12,651 nt of DNA from Phoronis ovalis (Eukaryota; Phoronida; Phoronidae): contig JAOXYB010043326.1 of assembly GCA_028565635.1 (NCBI GenBank), forward strand, positions 1 through 12,651, given 5' to 3'. The translations under genes were made by a program, and so were the position numbers. Under the pieces are notes generated by a model, which saw only the letters and a program-made list of their open reading frames with translations, did not search any database and was not told where the DNA came from. Below, one piece after another: positions 6,901-12,651 of this stretch; positions within the stretch are counted from its first letter, which is position 1, and each line of letters begins with the position of its first letter.

Positions 6901-9900
6901 TGATTTCACTGGAATATAGTGTGTTTTTTGAGGCAGGTAAGACATTCCATAGAGTTTTTTGACATATAGCCTAACACTGTGTAGAATCTAATACCCTAAT
7001 GCAAATAGGTTAGATATCTGTTAAGACCCACGATAATTGCATAACAAAAATCTGAAGTGCGAGGCATAAAATTTGTCAATTGAAATTTAGCTCCTGTAGA
7101 CCAATAAATGCATAAAAATAGCATTTAACCTTTACATCACGACAGATAGGTCACATCTTCACGGTGGACTCATTTGACAATTTCTGATTTTCTCTTTTGT
7201 GTATAAAATGTTGTATGACCGAAAAAATAATGTTAAGCACAAAAGTTGATCACAAATCCTGTTTCTTCAATTTGCAACACAAAAGTAGTCACTTCTTCAT
7301 TATCTGGGGCTAAATTCTGATACCTTTTCAGTCACATTTTCACACACCTGTCTACATTGGAACATTATAACTCATCTTTCTCAAATATGAAGTACATTTA
7401 CATGTACAAATTCAGCCTAACATGTGTTTTGAATGGTTACACATCTCGAGAAAGTCAAATCTCTTCTCGAAGGCAAGGGAAGGTAGGAACTAGCTCCACG
7501 CGCACACCTGGACACCACACCACAGTTTTCCACATGCAACACCACACCACGCGCACACCACAGTTTTTCAAACATTAATTGCCTTAAATACTGAGATTTG
7601 AATGGAATTAGTTGAACGCAAATCGTTAGCTATAATCAATGTTGAATTTTATTTATGCACGATGCGTTCTCACAAGTTGGAAATAAAATAAATGTTTATT
7701 AATGTGTGATCATGCATCTGCGTGCCTTGTGCTTACATGCCGAGATAATAGATTGAGACATTGTAATAAATTATATTGTTATTTTGTTAGTTATGCATTC
7801 AGTCCAGAATATAGTACATGACCATATATTCCGGTAATAAATAAGGAGTGCTTGTACAATTAATTTTGTGCTTAACATCATTTTTTCGGTCATACAACAT
7901 TTTATACACAAAAGAGAAAATGGATCTCTTACGGAAATTGTCAAATGAGTCCAGCGAGAGCAAAGATGTGACCAATCTGTTGTGATTGAAAGGTTAAATG
8001 CTGTTTTTATGCATTTATTGGTCTACGGGAGCTAATTTTGTCATCGATTTCATTTGACAAATTTTACACCTCGCACTTCAGCTCTTAAAATCGTGCGATT
8101 TTTGTCATGCAATTATCGTGGGTCTTAACACAGATATCTAACCTATTGCATTAGGGTATCAGCTTGTCTACAGTGTTAGGCTATATGTCAAAAAATGCTA
8201 TGGAATCTCTTACCTGTCTCAAAAAACCTACTATATTCCAGTGAAATCACGTAGGATGTATTCCTGTAAAATCGGTGTTCTTTTCGTAACATTCCGGTAA
8301 AATCGCTTATGAATGGTTGCATGTGGACCACTGTGGTTATGTCACAAGCCAAAAGACTAGTTACAAACATGTACTACAAAGCAAAATTTTGAATATAAAT
8401 GAAATCTTTAGACTACCACAATACGTATTTGAGTTCATCCCAATTTCAGCTAGTAAAATTATTTAACAACAATACATAACTCCATCGTGTCAGTTTCAAA
8501 TTTTGCAAGTTAGGAAAAATTCGAAAATACTCCATGATCAAAATTCATGTAGCTTGGGTATAAAAATACATATTCAAATACTATCATGTGGTACATTTAA
8601 CTGTTGTAGTCTTGAATGCATTTTTACCACCCCATCTGCATACAGTGTCTAGATTATCTTTGTCTTTGGTAGGAAAACACTTAATTATTGTATACAATAA
8701 CCTTCATTCCATATGATATCAAAATATATTTATCTGTTGCCACCAAATGACAAGGTAGGGATTAACTACAGAGGTAGATTCAGGATTGTGAATTAATTTA
8801 TTTCAAAATAAAATTTTAATTTATTTAGTTGTATTAATTTTAGTTTATTTGTTTGCTGTTTTAAGTGATTTAGCGCAATGTTGTGACATTTATAAATGGA
8901 TATATATATTTCTGATTGTGCCAGTGTTACGAATATATATATAATTGCCCTTTCATGTACCTTCCTTATCTTTAAATCAGACAAACCTGCCATCGGTTAG
9001 TGTCATGACTCCAACATCCACAGTAGAATCATTAACCAAAGACTTGGAACAGTCCTTAGGTTTACCTGCTGGTAATGAGGCCGATTTAAAGAGAATTCCA
9101 AGTATGGCTCATTCTTTAGACATACAGCAAGCAACTAGTGGTGAACGACTGGTTACAGTTAAGGTAGGTAGAAGTAGCAAGTTGCTAGTGACTTGTCAAT
9201 ATAGAAATGACATGTTGTTATCTTTATTTATATTGAATTGATCAGCCAGGCTAACACTTTATAACCCATCTCAAAATGTTATGTCCATAAGATGCATCTG
9301 GAGAGGAAAATTTTTGATTATGAAGGTTGGCGGACACCTTTAATTCATGGCGGCCGTGTCAAAAACATCTTCTTTGATAACTTGGAAAGTACTTGACCGA
9401 TTTCAGCGAGAACTGGGATTAAAAAGTTTGCTAGTTTCTAGAGATGAAAATTTGAAAAAAAGCTAGTAGCTGTCTTGGATTCATAATGGCTGTCATGTGA
9501 AAACATGTTCTTTGATAACTCGGAAAGTACTGGACCAATTTCAAAGAAAATTGGTTTAAAATGTTTGCTGGGTTCTTAAGATGAAAGTTCAGTTATAGTG
9601 GAAAATTTGGCGGTCAGCATGAATGCAAAATGGCTGCCATGTTAAAAACTTTGTGTTGGATGCCCTATATTTTGTCACCGTGTGACACTAACCCTAGTTT
9701 AAAGTAAATTTTATGATGAGAAACATTGTAAATGATTTCTGATTTCTGTTACTATGATGGGCTCTACCTATGGTTATTTAATAGCAATCTGGTCTGCATT
9801 TTGTGAATGAATCGTGCAAGCACACAGAGAATGATTGTTCATTCAAAAGAATGATATGGAATTATAGGAATATTTCGCTGAGCTATCGGTGTTGCCACAA

Positions 9901-10607
9901 GATATATACAAATATAATTAATATTTTAATCAAAGCCATAACTGCAATCATTAGCCAGTATTGTTTCAAGTCCACCTGGTTATTATTTTGGCAGATCTCT
10001 GCTTAAATATTGTTATAATAACAACACTACAATCTTTCACTTACAGGATACTGAATGTGTGGTTTCTGTAGCAGATGAATTACAGGCAGGTGTAGCTGAC
10101 AAGTCTTTAAATGATTCAGTTTTTGAACAAGACATACCAAATATGGATGAATGTGATCAGAAAGAACTACAGAGGCCTCGATCTAACTCGGGCAGACTTT
10201 TGACCGACAAGGTAAAGTACAGTCTTCTTGTTTATTTATTAGTAAAAGTAAAATTGTAAGGTCAGGGTTCAATTGGAACAAATTTAACCGAACCAACCAC
10301 AGTGTGCCATAAAGGAACCTCCTAACAAAAAACATCTATGTGCCATCCCTACAGTTGCATTTATGATTGTTATTTTTTAAGAAAAATAAATTTTTTATTG
10401 TCATGGATTGTTACTGTGGTAAACTCAGTGTATTTTTTAAAGATAAGTTATGTTACTATATAATTTTTAGGAAATTTTGGAAAGCATCGGCTTAAAAAAT
10501 TTAGACACAGGTGAAATGATCCCACTTAGCAAAGCAGAAGAAATTGTGCCAAAAGGAGTTAACCCTCTTGCTCTGCATATAATGAAGATGACTCTTGAAT
10601 TTCCAAG
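3886..10607 (+). CDS. Wdr44: WDR44 (Rabphilin-11 / Rab11-binding protein) homologue, N-terminal half, exons 1-7
   Basis: Joining the seven exons gives 484 complete codons plus two bases, open throughout. In order it has: FFAT motif EFFDAED (residues 8-14, acidic residues before it) for VAP at the ER; a charged E/K/R helix (about 43-122); a Ser/Asn-rich acidic linker; EPDIVKSTK (288-296); SH3 ligand PPVAPPRRKKK (305-315); SLDIQQATSGERLVT (368-382); and RPRSNSGRLLTDKEIL (427-442) leading into KNLDTGEMIPL and GVNPLALHIM. The last three blocks align closely with human WDR44. Family knowledge: WDR44 is an effector of GTP-bound Rab11 on recycling endosomes, binds VAP and GRAF SH3 domains, acts in neosynthesised-protein export, and restrains ciliogenesis under Akt control. 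The C-terminal WD40 propeller is off the right edge. The start at 3886 has A at -3 and mimics the human N-terminus; an in-frame ATG at 3748 would add 46 unmatched residues. The gene is divergent from Fmr1. Confidence 0.92.
3948..4093 (+). other. Wdr44: Wdr44 intron 1
   Basis: This is a 146-bp GT-AG intron, phase 2, with a good pyrimidine tract at its 3' end. It contains nothing else of note. Confidence 0.85.
4094..4207 (+). CDS. Wdr44: Wdr44 coding exon 2
   Basis: The acceptor tttcctttcag ends at 4093 and the donor gtactg starts at 4208, phase 2 at both ends. It encodes residues 21-58 plus part of Arg59. These are a Ser-rich start (SVSIENRYESPRKDSDVS) and then the beginning of the charged helix (YEEEAKKLLEQRRLVEER). 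The frame joins exons 1 and 3 without a stop. Confidence 0.87.
4208..5516 (+). other. Wdr44: Wdr44 intron 2
   Basis: This is a 1309-bp intron, phase 2. It holds a 20-bp tandem repeat near its 5' end and a run of nine C at 4980-4988. TTTGGTAT(A/G)TTGACTG occurs twice (about 4609 and 4676). The short open frame at 5072-5254 has no recognisable family. Confidence 0.8.
4271..4347 (+). repeat. 20-bp tandem repeat, about 3.8 copies
   Basis: The unit GTTTTATATATCCTAGTCAA repeats at 4271, 4291 (one mismatch: GATTT), 4311 and 4331 (last copy diverging at its end). It starts 63 bp after the exon 2 donor of Wdr44. Confidence 0.9.
5517..5643 (+). CDS. Wdr44: Wdr44 coding exon 3 (charged helix)
   Basis: The acceptor tgacag ends at 5516 (weak pyrimidine tract) and the donor cag/gtgcct follows 5643, phase 2 in and 0 out. 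It encodes residues 59-101, almost entirely E, K, R and Q with Ile/Leu at spaced positions (for example EEIEKKLEEIERKRQEEQ). This is the centre of the long coiled coil or single alpha helix. Confidence 0.87.
5644..5967 (+). other. Wdr44: Wdr44 intron 3
   Basis: This is a 324-bp, phase-0 intron, AT-rich, with no repeat or extra exon seen. Confidence 0.85.
5968..6633 (+). CDS. Wdr44: Wdr44 coding exon 4 (linker, EPDIV and SH3-ligand blocks)
   Basis: This 666-nt exon, phase 0 at both ends, runs from acceptor attatag to a consensus donor gtaagt at 6634. It encodes residues 102-323: the end of the charged helix (to about 122), then a long low-complexity, Ser/Asn/Glu-rich, probably disordered linker. 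It closes with EPDIVKSTK and PPVAPPRRKKKGKG, the counterparts of human EPDIVASTK and the proline-rich region before RKRK. The vertebrate poly-proline tract is reduced to one short PxxPxR ligand. Reading through the donor reaches a stop at 6658 after eight extra residues. Confidence 0.92.
6825..7244 (+). repeat. Left inverted arm of the intron 4 element
   Basis: Subterminal motifs are CGATTTTACTGGAAT (6845-6859), CGATTTTACAGGAAT (6876-6890) and TGATTTCACTGGAAT (6901-6915). The arm continues through AGATATCTGTTAAGACCCA, AAATTTGTCAA and TATAAAATGTTGTATGACCG, all found inverted in the right arm. Confidence 0.85.
7496..7570 (+). repeat. Short imperfect tandem repeat inside the intron 4 element
   Basis: CCACGCGCACACC occurs at 7496-7508 and 7547-7559. 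Each copy is followed by CCACAGTTTT, directly in the second and after an intervening ACACC-rich stretch in the first. Confidence 0.7.
7864..8325 (-). repeat. Right inverted arm of the intron 4 element
   Basis: This arm is an inverted counterpart of 6825-7244, with the matching subterminal motifs at 8235-8249, 8260-8274 and 8291-8305. The 31- and 25-bp spacing mirrors the left arm. A minus-strand open frame at 8188-8370 falls on it and is not a gene. Confidence 0.85.
8981..9163 (+). CDS. Wdr44: Wdr44 coding exon 5
   Basis: This is a 61-codon, phase-0 exon between acceptor tttaaatcag and donor gtaggt (9164). It encodes residues 324-384. SLDIQQATSGERLVT matches human SLDLASATSGDKIVT, which fixes the frame and identity. 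Confidence 0.9.
9164..10046 (+). other. Wdr44: Wdr44 intron 5
   Basis: This 883-bp, phase-0 intron contains the ~140-bp-period imperfect repeat (about 9300-9660). The rest is AT-rich with no recognisable content; the open frame at 9803-10006 runs into the intron end and matches nothing I know. Confidence 0.85.
9300..9660 (+). repeat. Imperfect ~140-bp-period direct repeat (ATGGCNGCCATG family)
   Basis: ATGGCGGCCGTGTCAAAAAC (9347), ATGGCTGTCATGTGAAAAC (9485) and ATGGCTGCCATGTTAAAAAC (9630) start successive units, spaced 138 and 145 bp. The first two share TTCTTTGATAACT(T/C)GGAAAGTACT and AAATTTG-type blocks. A partial unit precedes 9347. It looks like a decayed tandem or dispersed repeat of invertebrate type. 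Confidence 0.75.
10047..10211 (+). CDS. Wdr44: Wdr44 coding exon 6 (Akt-type site)
   Basis: This is a 55-codon, phase-0 exon between acceptor cttacag and donor gtaaag (10212). It encodes residues 385-439. LQRPRSNSGRLLTDK aligns with human PQRPRSNSGRELTDE. RPRSNS (427-432) fits the Akt consensus RxRxxS, and the human counterpart is reported, from memory, as the Akt-phosphorylated S342/S344 pair controlling Rab11 binding. Confidence 0.93.
10212..10470 (+). other. Wdr44: Wdr44 intron 6
   Basis: This is a 259-bp, phase-0 intron with nothing else of note. Confidence 0.85.
10471..10607 (+). CDS. Wdr44: Wdr44 coding exon 7 (Rab11-binding region)
   Basis: The acceptor taatttttag ends at 10470 and the donor ag/gtaggt starts at 10608, phase 0 in and 2 out. 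It encodes residues 440-484 plus two bases of the next codon. EILESIGLKNLDTGEMIPLS and GVNPLALHIMKMT match human EEILASVMIKNLDTGEEIPLS and GINPLTLHIMRRT. This block lies in the region mapped for Rab11 binding in mammals. Confidence 0.93.
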
Positions 10608-11549
10608 GTAGGTCATTTCAGTCATAGTCTTTACCTCTGACTTGGATGTGTGCCAACTGAAAATGATGTCTAGATCCCAGTGCTATTTGAAGAGTTTAAA
10701 TATTTTAAAATTCTGTAGTAATAGCGCAAAAGAACACATTCAACTTCTTTTATAAAATACAGACGACTTATGTCATATTCTTTGACATTAAATTATGTAG
10801 TAGATCAGTAGCATATCTGTGTTTAAAATAAAATGCACAATTGAAAAAATTCCTATAATGCTTGCTTCCCTGCATTTAATGATCAACATAAACTATGTCA
10901 ACTTGATTATTTTGATTGGCTGATGGGTAATATTAAGTGAAGTGTCAAAACAGTTTAATGTTTAATAAAATAAACTTCAGCTACATTTTGCCACAATGAG
11001 CCGAAAAAAACAATGTTAGCTAACAGCAACATTTTGTATTTTGCTTCTTTTTTTAGTGTTATGCACAAATGCTCACTCAACATATTAATGCAAATTAGGT
11101 GACAACCTTTATAGTTGGTCCCTTTATAAATATATTTAAGGTTCATCACTTAAGGGGGAGAGCATTGTTCGGCTAACTTTTTAATCTTCTATCATATTTT
11201 AAGTTAACTTTCGGATAGTTAAATGAAAAGTTAGACTGATAAAGGTATTCATATTTTGAAAGACAAAAGTATGTAAAATAAACATATTATTTATGCAATT
11301 TATTTTCCTAGAAAGAAGTCATTTAATTTATGCTCTGGCAATTTTGGGATAAAAAGTGGGATAAATTTTTGATAATAGTGTAAAATTCAAACCACTGTTA
11401 CAGTACAAAAAATGAAACTTTGCACAAATAATACTTGCATATGAGGCAATAAAGCTACCTTTCAAATTTTAATGTTTCGTTTTGGTCAAATCATAAAAAA
11501 ATCAATAAAACTGAGACAAAACATTTTTTGAACAAACCAAAATTTTAAA

Positions 11550-11966
11550 ATGTGGTTTTATTCCAGCTATATATGTAAAGCTAAGATACAGTCAAATTAC
11601 ATATCCCAGTGGGGAGAAGAAATAAGTGGGGAAGGAAAACTGCAAACTTATAAACTGTTTAAAACTAAATTCTCCCAGGAGAAATACTTGAAGTACATAG
11701 AGGACTTTAATAAATTAAAAGCACTTGCTAATTTTAGGATAAGTGCTCATAAATTGAATATTGAAATTATGCAGTACACAAGACCTCCAACCCCTCTAAA
11801 TAATAGGTTAAGTGCAAATTGCAACATAGTGGAGGATAAGAAACATTTCTTATGTGTCTGTGCCTTGCTCATTGTTAATAGGCAGATACTGTTTGATAAG
11901 GTTTCAACAGAAATATCAGGTTTAACCTTTATGGATGATAACCAGAAATTTATCAATCTGATGTAA
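11550..11966 (+). pseudogene. LINE ORF2 C-terminal fragment (post-RT region)
   Basis: This 138-residue open frame resembles the region after the reverse transcriptase in invertebrate LINE ORF2 proteins. It has KLQTYKLFKTKF (30-41), then KALANFRISAHKLNIEI (57-73), then YTRPPTPLNNRL and a zinc-finger-like tail with C91, H99 and C102/C104. The first Cys of the usual RLCxxC is Ser88, and GRY and CPLY positions common in the family are altered (MQY, CALL), so the copy is decaying. There is no endonuclease or RT domain, hence no activity. The ATG at 11550 is only the first Met in the open stretch; homology seems to start around residue 15-20. The antisense open frame at 11747-12052 is a shadow. Confidence 0.7.
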
Positions 11967-12292
11967 AGCAGCAATGAAATAATCATTTTGGCTTTATATG
12001 AATTTGTCCAGAAAGCATGCAAATTAGAGATAATACTCTGTGAGATATACACCTTTAGATTTTGTAGTATATTTTTTTTTAAAGTTTTTATTAGGCTTAT
12101 ATTTTGTATATACTGTAGATTGTATAATCATAGTGTGTTATAGTTTTCCTTTTTGAGATATATACCTATATTTTTCATTTACTGTAGAGTTTGTGTAATG
12201 TGCATGTATTTTATACAATCATCTAGTATTTCTTTCTGCACATAATCAACATTTGTTTGTTGTATTGGTTGCATAATAAAATTCTATTCTAT
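11560..12292 (+). mobile_element. 5'-truncated non-LTR retrotransposon (LINE), 3' end
   Basis: The segment holds the end of a LINE ORF2-like frame and then a ~325-bp AT-rich 3' region. It ends at AATAAA (12275-12280) followed by ATTCTATTCT (12281-12290), a short microsatellite-like tail as in CR1/L2-type LINEs. The 5' limit is approximate and no clear target-site duplication was found. It sits in sense orientation in a Wdr44 intron. The clade is uncertain. Confidence 0.65.
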
Positions 12293-12360
12293 ATAAAGCT
12301 TTTTTCCATAAGTTTCAACTATGTATCTATAGAGCTTCTTGATTTATATTCAAATTTTAT

Positions 12361-12432
12361 GCTTCAAAAATTTAACGTTTTTATGCCCATCACTATGTCG
12401 CTTCAAAAATTTAACGTTTTTATGCCCATCAC
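12361..12432 (+). repeat. 33-bp exact direct repeat
   Basis: Identical 33-mers lie at 12361-12393 and 12400-12432, separated by TATGTC, so the period is 39. Each contains AATTTAACGTTTTTATGCCC. It may be a local duplication at the boundary of the dispersed repeat that follows. Confidence 0.9.
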
Positions 12433-12651
12433 GCGTCGGCGTATGCAACCGTTTTTTGTGTTGCTATAACGGCTTCAGCTTTCATCAGATCATCTTCATA
12501 TTTGGTACAGGGTAAGTACAGGTCAAAGCGCAGGTCTGATATAATTTTGACCTCGATTACTTCCATGATGGCCGATTGGTGGCCATGTTTGTACCTGAGA
12601 GTGCACCTTACTTGGCGATAAATGCGGGAAAGACGAAGCGTTGACTTGACG
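12395..12651. repeat. Dispersed invertebrate-type repeat, incomplete at right edge
   Basis: TTTTTATGCCC followed by a short GC-rich stretch, GTTTTTTGTGTTGCTATAACGG, CATCTTCATATTTGGTACAGGG and AAGTACAGGTCAAAG resembles a repeat I recall as common in bivalve genomes. GATGGCCGATTGGTGGCCATG (about 12567-12587) is similar in style to the intron 5 repeat. Family assignment is from memory and needs a library search. Confidence 0.4.

Larger units (their letters stand above)
6825..8325. mobile_element. Non-autonomous DNA element with long inverted arms (~420 and ~460 bp)
   Basis: The left arm (6825-7244) is the approximate reverse complement of the right arm (7864-8325). The arms are collinear along their whole length, from outer CACAYGCAACCATTCATAAGCG to inner GTTAAGCACAAAA. 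Indels account for the length difference, and the right arm keeps extra blocks near 7920 and 8030-8100. The 619-bp centre (7245-7863) has no credible coding sequence. Three ~15-bp subterminal direct repeats of YGATTTYACWGGAAT-like sequence sit in each arm. This fits a foldback or long-TIR MITE-like element moved in trans by an unknown transposase. No target-site duplication is visible next to the ends, so the exact termini and superfamily are unknown. Confidence 0.75.
6634..8980 (+). other. Wdr44: Wdr44 intron 4
   Basis: This 2347-bp, phase-0 intron is the largest complete one here. Most of it is the long inverted-repeat element at 6825-8325. The remainder (6634-6824 and 8326-8980) is AT-rich sequence in which I see no further gene or named repeat. 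Confidence 0.85.
10608..12651 (+). other. Wdr44: Wdr44 intron 7 (partial, continues off the right edge)
   Basis: After the exon 7 donor I found no exon matching the next WDR44 block (the basic, Lys-rich segment before the WD40 repeats). 10608-11540 is AT-rich unique-looking sequence. It is followed by a 5'-truncated LINE and a dispersed repeat, both listed separately. Calling it all one intron is inference. Confidence 0.65.

Noticed and set aside
7357-7578. Possible coding frame inside the inverted-repeat element
   Set aside because: It has low-complexity His/Thr content from a short ACC-rich repeat and no transposase motif.
8188-8370. Minus-strand frame of 60 residues
   Set aside because: It lies on the right inverted arm and is a by-product of the repeat.
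11747-12052. Minus-strand frame of 101 residues
   Set aside because: It is antisense to the LINE ORF2 fragment, which explains the open stretch.
10608-12651. Wdr44 exon 8 (basic segment before the WD40 repeats)
   Set aside because: No frame with the expected Lys-rich KKFLGKSVKRAK-like block joins the phase-2 donor of exon 7.
1-12651. tRNA, rRNA or snRNA genes
   Set aside because: No cloverleaf, A/B box pair or recognisable conserved RNA sequence was seen on either strand by eye.

Overview
This is eukaryotic nuclear DNA, most likely from a marine invertebrate and probably a lophotrochozoan such as a bivalve mollusc. It is AT-rich and intron-rich, with GT-AG introns of about 0.15 to 2.3 kb. 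It also holds degenerate interspersed repeats, a 5'-truncated LINE and a long inverted-repeat element. The animal assignment is firm because two conserved animal genes are recognisable. The mollusc assignment is inference from repeat style and gene divergence.

Two genes lie head to head, with 304 bp between their start codons. On the minus strand, reading left from 3581, are the first two coding exons of an FMR1/FXR-family gene (fragile X RNA-binding protein). Exon 1 (3531-3581) encodes MDEVEVEVCGSNDVFYK and exon 2 (3020-3072) encodes AVVRDIHQDGVTVAFEN plus two bases. I found no exon 3 between 1 and 3019, so the gene continues off the left edge. On the plus strand, starting at 3886, are the first seven coding exons of a WDR44 (Rabphilin-11/Rab11-binding protein) homologue: 3886-3947, 4094-4207, 5517-5643, 5968-6633, 8981-9163, 10047-10211 and 10471-10607. 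They give 484 complete codons plus two bases. The C-terminal WD40 repeats, expected from the family, lie off the right edge. The short exons are not obvious as ORFs; I found them by joining splice sites in frame and matching the protein families.

By region: 1-3019 is Fmr1 intron sequence with an edge hairpin, short tandem duplications and a C-rich low-complexity block. 3020-3581 is Fmr1 exons 2 and 1 with intron 1. 3582-3885 is the shared, presumably bidirectional promoter and both 5' UTRs. 3886-10607 is Wdr44 exons 1-7. Its introns carry a 20-bp tandem repeat (intron 2), a ~1.5-kb element with ~420-460-bp inverted arms (intron 4) and a ~140-bp-period repeat (intron 5). 10608-12651 is the start of Wdr44 intron 7, with a LINE 3' end (about 11560-12292) and a bivalve-like dispersed repeat containing a 33-bp direct duplication.

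From family knowledge, FMRP-type proteins bind mRNA and control translation. WDR44 is a Rab11 effector that links recycling-endosome and tubular export membranes to the ER through VAP. The Wdr44 sequence here has a near-canonical FFAT motif, a long charged helix, a PxxPxR SH3 ligand and the RPRSNS Akt-type site beside the Rab11-binding region. No new multi-gene system is evident. The most interesting points are the head-to-head gene pair, the Wdr44 N-terminal architecture and the long inverted-repeat element.
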